Source of the DNA: Alteromonas pelagimontana
Lineage (GTDB): Bacteria > Pseudomonadota > Gammaproteobacteria > Enterobacterales > Alteromonadaceae
Assembly (NCBI RefSeq): GCF_002499975.2
Contig: NZ_CP052766.1
Location: forward strand, 1,674,001-1,738,000
Direction: 5' to 3'
DNA: 64,000 nt
The first letter of the stretch is position 1. Every line of letters begins with the position of its first letter. Position numbers and translations under genes: made by a program. Shown piece by piece: positions 1 through 8,878 of the stretch. The notes beneath the pieces are model-generated. The model saw only the letters and a list, made by a program, of their open reading frames with translations. It had not been told where the DNA came from and did no database searches.

Positions 1-2477
1 AGAGTTTGTTTGCGTTGTAAAATACGTTTTATAGAGGAGTTGCTATCCTCGAGCGCCACCTGTTTTTCATTTACCATTCCTGATAAACGGGAGCCCTGTA
101 TAGCAATAGAACCCTTGTACCGGCGGTAACAAAACACCAAAAACAACAAAAAGACAGTGCCATAAATAGCAAAGGCTTGCCAGGTCAACCAGAAAGGCGG
201 TAGTACCCGTATCTTCAACGAAGATACAGGCTGCTCCGCCTTACTACGAGGATCCACTACTCTTGCCTGGAATTCGTAATTACCGGGGGATAAGGAGGAA
301 TATACGATTTTAGGATGTGATGATTCTGCTTGAATCCATTCATCATTAAGACCTTTAAGTCTGTATTCAGTAGAAAGATAATTTCGTTGCAGATAATTTG
401 TCACCGTTAACCCGATTTCAAAAATAAACTCCGAATATTCTACAATTAACTCTTCATCTCTTTCTATCGCCTCATAGAGCCTCTTATTAAATGGTACGAT
501 GATATTTCTCTTATCATCAAACGCGCTAAAATAATTTAAAGTTACGAAACTCTTCTGTGCTTTATAGCTCTCAACCGCCTGAATAAACTTTTTATTGTCT
601 AAAATATAATTGAAGTTATCCCCGATAACGACTGTATATTTATTTGAGCCTACTAATCCATTGTATTCAAAATCAAAATCTTTAATGCCAAAGGTAGACC
701 CGACTTCGAAAATTTCGTTTCCTGCCTCATCTATTGTAAATAGCCCAGAATTAGTAGATACAAGAAACCGATTTGCGCCCAGCTTGCTAAAGCCACGTAT
801 ATAATCTGAATCAATTTTTTCTATATCCACAATTTTTCTATCAAGCTTGGATTGACGTTTCAACCCAGAGCCAGAAGTACAAAACCAGTAAAATCCTTCC
901 CCATCATCAAATAGACACGTGAAAGCACTGAGGTTAAAGGGATAATTTTCGGTAATTTTTCTAAATTTTCCTGCCGGACTTAGAGCATAAACTCCAACAG
1001 CATTTACACCGATAGCCAGATCTCCACTTTCTAAAATATCTAAGGACGAGACACCTCCGGAGAGAAAAACTTTATTGTAGGCGTTTGAAGAAGAAATAAG
1101 AAAATCTCCACTTCCAGTTTCCACAGCCAAGTACATTTCGCCATCTTCATTTTCTTCAGCATCCAAGACCGATGTAAAATCAGTTACACCAAAAGGAATA
1201 GAATATTTATCTATAATACGCCCCTCAGTCAAACTTACGACATATACCTCACCTTCTTCACTAACTACCGTTGTAATCTCTTTTGAAGCTTTTGCAATTA
1301 ATAATCGTGATTTCGTATCTGTCCGGATCTTACGAGAGCTTCTTGATTTAATATTGTATAATCCTACTTCGGCATCTGAGGTATAAATAAATTCTTCGTC
1401 GTTAACAAATTTAGCTTCTTTTATATTTTTTTTAAAAATTTCGCCTAAGTGGTCCATGAAAGAAACTGCAGAAGTGGTAATCGGTAAGATAACAAGACCT
1501 TTTTGAGAATCTAGAGCAAAGAGATTGCCAATATCATCAAATATAAACTCTGTGGTAATTTGAACTGATTCGCCTGCTAAAGTAGGGTAGAGAAGATGAG
1601 GAGACGTGAAAGTTTCCTTTTCAATATTTACCTCATAGAGTTTTTCTGCCGAAACCCATAATTTTCCGTTCGGATTTCTCTTTATATTATTTATTTCATC
1701 TTCTGTTCGCGGTTTAGATGTACCTTTTCCTCTCCTGGAGATCGTTTTCGTTTGGTAATTATCTCTCCGAATTATAGTTAAGCCTATATCTGTTCCAATA
1801 TATATCTTATCTTTCTCTACATAAATGGCAGAAAGTTCTTTAGCGTTCTTGAAATATTTATTTTTTTTAAGTAAAGTCCAGGAGCGGCTGGTAAGCGATA
1901 GTGAATAAACACCAGCATTAGAATCTATCCACCACAAAACATTTTCGTCCTGATCCATCTGGATAGCCATTACAGTTCCGTTTACGTGAACCCCGAGAGA
2001 TTTTAGATCATAAAGATATTCGAAGGATTGACGATCGATAAACAAAACATTGTTTATAGTCGTAATAGCGATAACATCCTCATTGGATGAAAATTTCCAG
2101 TAAGAAGTGAGTAATTGTGAAGGTAGATTTAGCTTCTTGAAACGCTTGCTAATACCGTTAAATAGATAGAGCCCATCGCCGTACGCTGCGATGAGAAGTT
2201 CGTTTTTATTTATCTCTTTTATGTCAGTGATATAGCTACTATTTAAAACGGTGTTTTTGCTATGTAAATGGATAGTCTCATTACCCACCAAACCATAAAG
2301 ACCATTCTCTCCACCTAACCATATGCCTGAATCATTCACAACGATCGCTTCTAAAACACCAGTAGGCGCATCTTTCGTTGAACGGGTAAAATTTACTAGA
2401 TCCAGATTGGTAGCAAAGCTGCTTGAAAAGAAAAAACCTAATATAAAAAATAGGACTTTGATACATCCTTGTCTCAT
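1..2477 (-). CDS. Two-component-type sensor with beta-propeller and Y_Y_Y domain (5' part; runs off the window)
   Basis: An uninterrupted reading frame starts at ATG 2477 behind a strong ribosome site (AAGGAAGG) and is still open at base 1, giving about 825 residues without the C-terminus. Residues 1-21 form a signal peptide rich in F and L. The next 650 or so residues hold repeated short blade motifs such as IWLGGENGLYG and NGKLWVSAEKLYEVN, typical of regulator-propeller (Reg_prop) periplasmic sensors. They are followed by a Y_Y_Y-like domain (YLSTEYRLKGLNDEW, then LSPGNYEFQARV) and one membrane segment (residues about 755-775). The frame is lost in a polar linker where such proteins normally enter a kinase or GGDEF module, so the output domain is not visible. 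The family usually senses sugars or polymers. A peptide gene with a double-glycine leader lies divergently 124 bp upstream. Confidence 0.85.
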   Translation of the reverse strand, partial: MRQGCIKVLFFILGFFFSSSFATNLDLVNFTRSTKDAPTGVLEAIVVNDSGIWLGGENGLYGLVGNETIHLHSKNTVLNSSYITDIKEINKNELLIAAYGDGLYLFNGISKRFKKLNLPSQLLTSYWKFSSNEDVIAITTINNVLFIDRQSFEYLYDLKSLGVHVNGTVMAIQMDQDENVLWWIDSNAGVYSLSLTSRSWTLLKKNKYFKNAKELSAIYVEKDKIYIGTDIGLTIIRRDNYQTKTISRRGKGTSKPRTEDEINNIKRNPNGKLWVSAEKLYEVNIEKETFTSPHLLYPTLAGESVQITTEFIFDDIGNLFALDSQKGLVILPITTSAVSFMDHLGEIFKKNIKEAKFVNDEEFIYTSDAEVGLYNIKSRSSRKIRTDTKSRLLIAKASKEITTVVSEEGEVYVVSLTEGRIIDKYSIPFGVTDFTSVLDAEENEDGEMYLAVETGSGDFLISSSNAYNKVFLSGGVSSLDILESGDLAIGVNAVGVYALSPAGKFRKITENYPFNLSAFTCLFDDGEGFYWFCTSGSGLKRQSKLDRKIVDIEKIDSDYIRGFSKLGANRFLVSTNSGLFTIDEAGNEIFEVGSTFGIKDFDFEYNGLVGSNKYTVVIGDNFNYILDNKKFIQAVESYKAQKSFVTLNYFSAFDDKRNIIVPFNKRLYEAIERDEELIVEYSEFIFEIGLTVTNYLQRNYLSTEYRLKGLNDEWIQAESSHPKIVYSSLSPGNYEFQARVVDPRSKAEQPVSSLKIRVLPPFWLTWQAFAIYGTVFLLFLVFCYRRYKGSIAIQGSRLSGMVNEKQVALEDSNSSIKRILQRKQT

Positions 2478-2601
2478 TTCTCACCTTCCTTGTCTCTAAT
2501 TCAACTGCGGACAATGATCGCTTTGCTATCCTAGCAAGCAGGTATTCATATGAATATTCTAATGTAATCTGACGATAAAAAAGAGAGGAAAGTAAGACTA
2601 A

Positions 2602-2754
2602 ATGAGCATATATAACAACTTTAGAATTATAATGCGTGAACTTAATGAGAAAGAACTAGCTTTGGTTAGTGCGGGAATGACCACTAACATACTCTTTACC
2701 TCACCGAATGTGGTAAAGCCGCGGAAGCCGCCCCCCATAGGCCGTATAGATTAA
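2602..2754 (+). CDS. Putative secreted peptide with double-glycine-type leader
   Basis: A 50-codon frame opens at ATG 2602 behind AGAGGAA and ends at TAA 2754. Residues 11-25 read MRELNEKELALVSAG. Counting back from the last G, this has L at -12, E at -8, L at -7, V at -4, A at -2 and G at -1. That fits the class II bacteriocin / PCAT-exported leader pattern (LSxxELxxIxGG, with A allowed at -2). Cleavage after residue 25 would release a 25-residue peptide that is basic and proline-rich near its C-terminus (KPRKPPP). No C39 peptidase transporter, modification enzyme or immunity gene is recognisable in the window. It lies divergent from the propeller sensor. Known: the leader class. Inferred: export and activity. 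The frame is short enough that chance coding is possible. Confidence 0.5.
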   Translation: MSIYNNFRIIMRELNEKELALVSAGMTTNILFTSPNVVKPRKPPPIGRID

Positions 2755-2776
2755 GGTGCTTAGGCAGTTTATGTTT

Positions 2777-2797
2777 GGTGAACATCATTTGTTCACC
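2777..2797. repeat. Perfect inverted repeat downstream of the leader-peptide gene
   Basis: Arms GGTGAAC and GTTCACC (7 bp each) flank a 7-base spacer ATCATTT. There is no T-run, so it is not a standard terminator. It could be an operator or an mRNA 3' hairpin of the peptide gene. A second imperfect hairpin (CGCCCTAG / CTAGGCG) follows at about 2833-2853. The rest of 2798-3022 shows nothing I recognise. Confidence 0.45.
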
Positions 2798-3022
2798 ATC
2801 ATTAGCTCCATAACATAACGTGCTAATGACAACGCCCTAGGATCAACTAGGCGGGGGTTGGGCACGCGCCATGTCATTGCGAGTTCCCCTTTCAGGTTTT
2901 TTCTCTGTCTAAACAGTTGCCTCACAAGCTTACTTAAGCACGTATTTTCAGCAGCGACTGAAATAGGCGGACCCCTCCTGTGATATGCTTTTCTTGCTTA
3001 ACGTTAAAATTAATCCTTTGCA

Positions 3023-3038
3023 CTGTTTATTTATACAG
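3023..3038. promoter_or_regulatory. LexA (SOS) box upstream of yebG
   Basis: CTGTTTATTTATACAG matches the gammaproteobacterial LexA consensus CTGT-N8-ACAG exactly and lies 50 bp before the yebG start. E. coli yebG is a known SOS gene, so site and gene support each other. Confidence 0.9.
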
Positions 3039-3088
3039 TTATTTGCGGTAGGGTATTAGCTCATCCTTACAACTTGTTGGAGCAATTA

Positions 3089-3376
3089 ATGGCGATTAGT
3101 ACACAGTATGTCGTAACTCATAAGGGAGTGGAAAAACTCGTGACCTCTGATAAGAAAGCCGCTGATCAATACGATAAGATGCTAGAGGTTGCTGATAATT
3201 TAGCAGGTTATATTCATGCAAAAGGTATCAAGCTTGAAGTGGATACGGCTGAAGAGTTATCTATTCTGCTGGCGAAAAACAAAGATATTGTGGCACGTTT
3301 GCTTAAGGGTGCGCCGCTGGAAAATGTTTTAGAAGCTGAGTCTGCCGAAGTAGTAAAGTTAAAAGCTAACGGTTAG
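3089..3376 (+). CDS. yebG: YebG family SOS-induced protein
   Basis: A 95-residue cytoplasmic protein whose N-terminal half (YVVTHKGVEKLVTSDKKAADQYDKMLEVAD) aligns by eye with E. coli YebG (YVVIREGEEKMSFTSKKEADAYDKMLDTAD); total length is the same. YebG is a small DNA-damage-inducible protein of poorly defined function. The ATG at 3089 is chosen over an upstream in-frame TTG (3074) because GGAG at 3079-3082 gives proper spacing. A perfect LexA box 50 bp upstream makes SOS control very likely. It is monocistronic; the next gene starts about 120 bp downstream and is unrelated. Confidence 0.9.
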   Translation: MAISTQYVVTHKGVEKLVTSDKKAADQYDKMLEVADNLAGYIHAKGIKLEVDTAEELSILLAKNKDIVARLLKGAPLENVLEAESAEVVKLKANG

Positions 3377-3494
3377 CTTTGTAACATTTAGCGGGAGAAA
3401 AGACAGGAGCGGCAGCAGGCAGGACATTTTGCATTGAAAGGGAAAGGCGCTCACTGTTATAAAGGGGCATTAATGCGTAAAGATGTGAGAAGCC

Positions 3495-4238
3495 GTGTTC
3501 AGTAATATTACAATGCCTCAGCCCGCTCAAGCTGCTTCTACGGTGCCGTGCCGAAATGAATCTTCGCTGGCTGTTGCCCTGCGGGATATTAAGTTTGCCT
3601 ACCATAGCGGCGAAGCTGATGTAATCCGAATTCCTCAGTGGTCGCTCGGGCGTAATGAGCATTGTTTTATTGCGGGTGCCTCAGGTACAGGAAAAAGTAC
3701 ATTTCTAAATTTAATTACTGGTGCCCTGTCGCCGAATGAAGGTGAAATACGATTACTCGATCAACCGTTTTCAGCATTGTCCGTGCGTCAGCGGGATAAA
3801 TTTAGGTCCCGGCATATAGGCGTAGTGTTCCAACAGTTTAACCTTATTCACTATTTGTCGGTGAGACAGAATATTGAAGTTGCCGCATATTTTGGCGGAA
3901 GCGGCAAAGAGCTGACAGAAGATAAAATTCATGCTTTGTTTGCTGGCTTACAGCTTTCTGAAGATTTGCTAGAGAAGCGTGCAGATAATCTCAGCGTTGG
4001 TCAACAACAACGCGTAGCGATTGCTCGCGCACTAATTAATGCGCCGGAACTACTGATAGTAGATGAACCCACTTCTGCATTGGATGCCAGTGCTAGAGAT
4101 AAGTTTATGGAACTACTACTAGCGACCGCAAAGGCCAGCGCTGTGATATTTGTTAGTCATGATCCTGCTCTGGCTGGGTTCTTCAAATACAAGATTGATA
4201 TCTGCGATATCAATCAGGCTGCCCGGAACAGATCATGA
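3495..4238 (+). CDS. ABC transporter ATP-binding protein (LolD/MacB type)
   Basis: 247 residues with a Walker A GASGTGKST (about residues 57-65), Q-loop (VVFQQFNLI), signature LSVGQQQ, Walker B LLIVDEP and switch His (VSHDP): a complete, probably active ATPase of the lipoprotein-release / MacB-like group. It starts at GTG 3495; an ATG at 3513 is an alternative. The start of the permease gene overlaps its stop (ATGA at 4235-4238), so the two are co-translated. Substrate unknown. Related pairs can occur in metal-responsive loci, and the partner permease carries His-rich stretches, but no metal regulator is seen here. Confidence 0.9.
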   Translation: MFSNITMPQPAQAASTVPCRNESSLAVALRDIKFAYHSGEADVIRIPQWSLGRNEHCFIAGASGTGKSTFLNLITGALSPNEGEIRLLDQPFSALSVRQRDKFRSRHIGVVFQQFNLIHYLSVRQNIEVAAYFGGSGKELTEDKIHALFAGLQLSEDLLEKRADNLSVGQQQRVAIARALINAPELLIVDEPTSALDASARDKFMELLLATAKASAVIFVSHDPALAGFFKYKIDICDINQAARNRS

Positions 4239-5512
4239 TCTTTACTATTGCCGCCGCCAGTTTAAAAAACCGATGGGTATCGGTGCTATTAACACTGATA
4301 TCAATAATTATCAGCGTTAGTCTGTTGCTGAGCGTTGAATTTATCAGAAGTCAGGTCCGAGAGAGTTTTACGCGGACGGTTTCTGATGTTGACATGATTG
4401 TGGGAGCTCGAACGGGTCAGCTAAACCTGCTGCTATATTCAGTGTTTCGCATCGGGAATGCTACGAATGGAATCAGCTGGGATAGCGTGTCTCAGTTAAC
4501 CAGCCAGCCGAATGTAAAGTGGTATATTCCGCTTTCTCTGGGGGATGCCCATAAAGGATTTAGAGTTGTGGGAACCAACAATGACTACTTCAAACATTTT
4601 AAGTACGGCAATAAGCAGTCGTTAAATTTTGCTGATGGAGATGAGTTTATTGACGATTATTCGGCTGTGTTGGGTTCGGAAGTCGCAGCAGAATTAAACT
4701 ATACCATCGGCTCAAAAATTGTGATCTCTCATGGATTGGGAAAGGTCAGCTTTACGCATCACGACACGCATCCTTTTACTGTCGTGGGCATTCTGGCTCC
4801 GACAGGAACGCCAGTTGATAAAGCAGTTCACGTGACATTACATGGCATTGAAGCCGCCCATGAACATGGTACGTTACCCTCTTTTCACAGGCAAGGTGAA
4901 GAGGCGGCGTCAACTTCAGCTGAAGAAAAAGGTGACTCCCATACCCTTTCAACCTCCCCTCCCGAAAAAATTACGGCGTTACTGTTGGGGTTGGAGAATC
5001 GAATTGCAGCGTTACAAGTTCAACAAATAGTAAATCAGTATAAGGCGGAGCCGCTATTGGCAATTTTACCCGGTGTGGCTTTAGCTCAATTGTGGCAACT
5101 GATGGGTAATGTAGAGAAGCTCTTACGGGGGATCTCCTTGCTGATTTTGTTTTCGTCGTTGATAGGGTTAATGACTATGCTCCTAGCCTCGATGCGCGAA
5201 CGGAGACATGAAATTGCCTTACTTCGCGCTGTGGGTGCCGGCTCCCTAACTATTCTCTGGTTGGTACAAGCTGAAGCGTTAATAATTACCATCAGCGGTT
5301 GTGCCCTGTCTTTTGCTTTAGTGAGTGGGCTGCTACATATTTTCTCAAGCTTACTTAATCAACAATACGGATTATTTCTCACAGGGAATCTTTTCACTTC
5401 TACCAGCGCGATAGTAGTACTTAGTGTGATTGCGGCTACCTGGTTATGCAGCTTTGTGCCTGCAATAGCTGCCTATAAGCAGGCTTTACACACTGGATTA
5501 AACCAACGCTAA
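4235..5512 (+). CDS. ABC transporter permease, FtsX/MacB type
   Basis: 425 residues. One N-terminal membrane segment (residues about 13-35) is followed by a large extracytoplasmic domain (about 40-285) and three C-terminal segments (about 299-320, 345-370, 390-412), the FtsX/MacB topology. The motif DVDMIVGARTGQLNLLLYSVFRIGN is characteristic of one gammaproteobacterial permease subgroup. The periplasmic domain has several His clusters (FTHHDTH, EAAHEHG) next to a polar region rich in Glu, Ser and Lys, which might bind metal or be a disordered loop. It is translationally coupled to the ATPase. Such pairs act on lipoproteins, peptides or envelope stress rather than importing small molecules; the cargo here is unknown. 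Confidence 0.88.
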   Translation: MIFTIAAASLKNRWVSVLLTLISIIISVSLLLSVEFIRSQVRESFTRTVSDVDMIVGARTGQLNLLLYSVFRIGNATNGISWDSVSQLTSQPNVKWYIPLSLGDAHKGFRVVGTNNDYFKHFKYGNKQSLNFADGDEFIDDYSAVLGSEVAAELNYTIGSKIVISHGLGKVSFTHHDTHPFTVVGILAPTGTPVDKAVHVTLHGIEAAHEHGTLPSFHRQGEEAASTSAEEKGDSHTLSTSPPEKITALLLGLENRIAALQVQQIVNQYKAEPLLAILPGVALAQLWQLMGNVEKLLRGISLLILFSSLIGLMTMLLASMRERRHEIALLRAVGAGSLTILWLVQAEALIITISGCALSFALVSGLLHIFSSLLNQQYGLFLTGNLFTSTSAIVVLSVIAATWLCSFVPAIAAYKQALHTGLNQR

Positions 5513-5664
5513 AGAATTATTACTGCGCTTTTGGCGTACATCCCAGAACTGTGAACATTATAAAGGCAGCTGTTCGCAGGATACTGCTTCGCGACTTGTT
5601 TTAACTGCCATCCGTTTAGTCGTGAGGCAGGTTACGCTACTCAGTTGTTTATTTAGCTCTGGTA

Positions 5665-7260
5665 TCAGCGTTTGTCATCGTATCCCCTCGAACTTTTGTT
5701 AGTGAAGCGGACGATAACGGAATGTACCTGATTAACGGTATCGCGAAGTTTCATGCTGGCATTCAATGATGCTTCGGATGAGCGTTGAGTATCGCCCGCA
5801 CTTTCTGCAATTTCGGAAATTTGCTGATTGATATGGTCAGCCACAGAACTTTGCTCCTCCACTGCTGAAGACATTTCGACAGTTTGTTCTGCAATGCCGC
5901 CTACAGCGACATTAATATCAGCCAAGGTCTGTCGCGTTTCCTCCACGATTTCTGTTCCACGTTGCGCGGATTCCAACCCCGCATCAGACACTCTTACAGC
6001 TCTTTCAGAACGTTCCGCTAAGATCTTAATTATGTTGTGGATTTTGTCCGTAGACAGTCGAGTTTTGGAAGCAAGAGAACGCACTTCATCGGCAACGACG
6101 GCAAATCCCCTGCCTTGCTCTCCGGCTCGCGCCGCTTCAATAGCTGCATTGAGCGCTAACAGGTTAGTCTGCTCTGCAATTGTTGAAATAATACTGGCGG
6201 CCTCACCGATATCTGAGGTGGATTGTGCTAGTTCGCGCACTGTCTCAGAGATCGAGTTTACCGCCTCTTTCAGTTCCTTGATCGCTTGCAGTGCAGCATC
6301 CGCTTTGCGGTTTCCGGTTTCGACATTGCTAGATGCAGACTTAGCACTTTCTGCGTTCATTTCTACTCTTTCAGCTACTTCCTGAATCGCCTGAGACATT
6401 TGCATCACTGCAGACGCAATTTGTTGCGTCGCCTGATTTTGCTGAACCACCGCGCTACTGGTGAATTCCGCCTGTTCATGGGTAGTCGTGGCTATATTAT
6501 TCAGCCCAGCAGCGGCATCCTCAATCCGTGTCAGTGCAGTGCGACTGCGCGCAAGTTCACAAGCTAATACGAGTTTTGCGCGGGATCGCGCGCCAAAATC
6601 CCCAAAATATGTTTGAGCGACTAACGCGTTACTGTAACTCTCCGGGCTTAGCGCCATAAAAGCAGTCCACTCGCTCTTGACTTTGCTAAGCGTCCAACCC
6701 GCTATAGTCACCAAACCAGCAATACAGACGGCCGCAGCCAACCAACCGCCAAGAAAGCCCACTGCTACCACTAACGGAAGGCCGATCAGCCAAAAAGGAG
6801 TGTAAGCCTTTACGTAATGAAACAATAATTCGCTGACAGCAGCACTCGACTTACCGGCTCTTAATCGTGAATACCTTCTTTCTGCGCGCTGAATTTCAGA
6901 ATCGAGCGCGGGAACACGTACCGATTCGTATCCAACAACTTCAGCTTTATCAAATACCGGTGTGACGTAGGCAGATACCCAATAGTGATCGCCATTTTTT
7001 CTTCTGTTCTTGACCAATCCCATCCAAATCTTGCCAGCTTCAAGCGTGCTCCACATTTCTTTAAAAATACTGGCAGGCATATCTGGATGGCGAACGACAT
7101 TGTGGTTCTTTCCCACCAGCTCTTCTCTACTGAAGCCGCTGACTTCAATAAATTCCTTATTGCAATGACTTATGACCCCTCTGCGATCTGTTGAAGATAT
7201 TAACCGCGATGTTTTGGGAAACTTGTATTCTTTTTGTGTGACGGGCTGGTTATTGCGCAT
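5665..7260 (-). CDS. Aer-like methyl-accepting chemotaxis protein (PAS + membrane + signalling domain)
   Basis: 531 residues. The N-terminal PAS domain (about 15-125) includes [29 protein letters not shown], the usual Aer/PAS3 signature, and probably binds FAD or another cofactor. A hydrophobic hairpin (about 155-190) anchors it without a clear periplasmic domain. The methyl-accepting signalling region ends in the conserved hairpin tip ([20 protein letters not shown]). This architecture senses redox state or oxygen from the cytoplasm. It stands alone between the ABC pair and the LacI operon on the opposite strand from the ABC genes. The C-terminus (SSRGYDDKR) lacks an NWETF-like receptor-tethering pentapeptide. 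Confidence 0.92.
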   Translation of the reverse strand: MRNNQPVTQKEYKFPKTSRLISSTDRRGVISHCNKEFIEVSGFSREELVGKNHNVVRHPDMPASIFKEMWSTLEAGKIWMGLVKNRRKNGDHYWVSAYVTPVFDKAEVVGYESVRVPALDSEIQRAERRYSRLRAGKSSAAVSELLFHYVKAYTPFWLIGLPLVVAVGFLGGWLAAAVCIAGLVTIAGWTLSKVKSEWTAFMALSPESYSNALVAQTYFGDFGARSRAKLVLACELARSRTALTRIEDAAAGLNNIATTTHEQAEFTSSAVVQQNQATQQIASAVMQMSQAIQEVAERVEMNAESAKSASSNVETGNRKADAALQAIKELKEAVNSISETVRELAQSTSDIGEAASIISTIAEQTNLLALNAAIEAARAGEQGRGFAVVADEVRSLASKTRLSTDKIHNIIKILAERSERAVRVSDAGLESAQRGTEIVEETRQTLADINVAVGGIAEQTVEMSSAVEEQSSVADHINQQISEIAESAGDTQRSSEASLNASMKLRDTVNQVHSVIVRFTNKSSRGYDDKR

Positions 7261-7530
7261 AGATTTTTCTTACTCCACTTTGCCGATAAAACGTGGCGGC
7301 TCCCTCGTGGCTTAGATACTCGATAGTATCAAACACCTCTGTGAGTTTAAAAATAGAACATGTTTCTACTTTTGGACAATTGACCATAGAGAAAACAGGG
7401 TATTAGAGGATACATTAAGGGAAATTTTTATATAAGGCGAATTTCCTTTATTTTATGTGCAATTGCAAGCCACCGCACTTATAAAGCGTTTCTGAATAAA
7501 ATATTCGCTGTAGATGATTTCGGGTATTTA

Positions 7531-7598
7531 ATAATAATCAGCCTTAATGTGCTCAGCTCAGAGATAGAGGAATCAGTCTAATCAAGGCGCATTAGTAT
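7531..7598. repeat. Short interspersed inverted-repeat element, copy A
   Basis: A 68-bp unit whose right end ATCAAGGCGCATTAGTAT is the reverse complement of the family's left end (ATACTAATCCACCTTGAT) with one change, and whose core TCAGAGATAGAGGAAT recurs at 11950-12018. It lies in the 507-bp gap between the chemoreceptor start and the LacI gene end; nothing else recognisable was seen in that gap. It is a MITE-like or REP-like element, not coding. Confidence 0.6.
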
Positions 7599-7767
7599 AG
7601 CTATTTGCTGTTTCGCCCTGCGCACACAACCGTTACAGATGCTTCTGCCTTTATGCCGCGTTAGTAACAGTGTTTCATAACGTCGCCAATGGCGAAAAAG
7701 CGGTACCAGGAAACAGAGCAGATCCTGTAAAGAAACAAGAGTAGATAGCTGTAATGACAGTTATCGA

Positions 7768-8766
7768 TCAGAGATTTCTCGTCGTGCCCCTGACAAGAAG
7801 TTCAGGTTCGAGAATGTGCGTTAGCGTCATTTTATGATCGCCATAGGCGTGGTTTAAAATCCACCGGGCAGCCATTGCGCCAATATCACGCACCGGATAA
7901 TTGATGGTAGTTAATGCTGGCGTGAGATAACTGGAGAAGTCTATATTATCGAAACCAATAACAGAAACATCTTCAGGTACCTGTTTTCCACGCGCTCGTA
8001 AGGCGTTAATAGCACCAGACGCCATTTCATCATTCGCGCAGGCAACAGCCGTAAAATGTTGCTTGGCATCAAACAATTCATACACCCCTGCCTCACCAGA
8101 TTTCGCCTGAAAGTCTCCTTCTACCATTAATTCGGGGTTGTATTCGATACCCGCTTCAGCAAGCGCTTGCTTGTGACCTATCAACCGATTTACGCCATCA
8201 GCTTTAAATAGCGAACCAGAGAGATACGCAATGTCTTTGTGGCCTTGCTCGATAAGATGACGGGTAGCCATGTAGCCACCTTTAACATTGTCCAGGCTGA
8301 TGCAGTTATCACCAATGTCTTCGATATATCGGTTCACTATCACCATAGGAACATCTTGTTTGGCAAGATGGATGAGATAATCGTCGCTGACAGCTTCAAC
8401 ATGCAAAATCAACGCATCACAACGCCGGCTTAACAGCGCCTCAATTTCCTGCATTTCTAGCGCTTCGTCACTGTGACCTGTAGCAACAAACATATGCTTT
8501 TTAGCTTTGCGCAAAACATGTTCAGAACCGGCCATCATGCTACCAAAAAAAGAGCCATGCAGCTCCGGAACCACGTATCCAATGGTGTTGGTTTTATTAG
8601 ACGCTAACGACGCCGCGAGCACATTATGGCGATAACCGAGTTGAGACATAGCATTTAGCACTAGCTCCCGTGTTTTTTCTTTTACCGTGTCGGTATTATT
8701 AATTACCCGCGATACGGTTGCTGAAGAAACTCCAGCGAGTTCGCTTACCTGCTTGATCGTCACCAT
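7768..8766 (-). CDS. LacI-family transcriptional regulator (predicted beta-glucan/glucoside repressor)
   Basis: 332 residues from ATG 8766; the frame extends further upstream but the N-terminal helix-turn-helix (MVTIKQVSELAGVSSATVSRVINN) fixes this start, with AGGA just before it. Residues 1-55 are the DNA-binding domain plus hinge helix (residues 45-58, NVLAASLASNKT), and 60-332 the periplasmic-binding-protein-like sugar domain (TIGYVVPELHGSFFGSMMAG onward). It is the last gene of an operon with a GH1 beta-glucosidase and a GPH symporter, so the effector is probably a beta-glucoside or glucose-like sugar. Operators of LacI type (core AAGCGCTT) occur at four places in the window, one upstream of this operon, so it may autoregulate and control all four. 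The link is inference. Confidence 0.92.
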   Translation of the reverse strand: MVTIKQVSELAGVSSATVSRVINNTDTVKEKTRELVLNAMSQLGYRHNVLAASLASNKTNTIGYVVPELHGSFFGSMMAGSEHVLRKAKKHMFVATGHSDEALEMQEIEALLSRRCDALILHVEAVSDDYLIHLAKQDVPMVIVNRYIEDIGDNCISLDNVKGGYMATRHLIEQGHKDIAYLSGSLFKADGVNRLIGHKQALAEAGIEYNPELMVEGDFQAKSGEAGVYELFDAKQHFTAVACANDEMASGAINALRARGKQVPEDVSVIGFDNIDFSSYLTPALTTINYPVRDIGAMAARWILNHAYGDHKMTLTHILEPELLVRGTTRNL

Positions 8767-8878
8767 ATTTTTATCATTCCTGATGTCACCAAACGAATGT
8801 TGGTACCATTTTTTCTTTAACCGAAATTTACGGGTTCTGTTGTCGGCGTGAGGCCGCGCGGGAGCAATTTTTTGGGTT

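Noticed and set aside
2771..2818. Fifteen-residue frame over the inverted repeat after the leader peptide
   Set aside because: Too short and without ribosome site or leader-type motif; the hairpin explains the sequence better.
5828..6385. Long Ser/Ala-rich frame antisense to the chemoreceptor
   Set aside because: Shadow of the low-complexity Ala/Ser coding of the methyl-accepting domain; no domain and no ribosome site.
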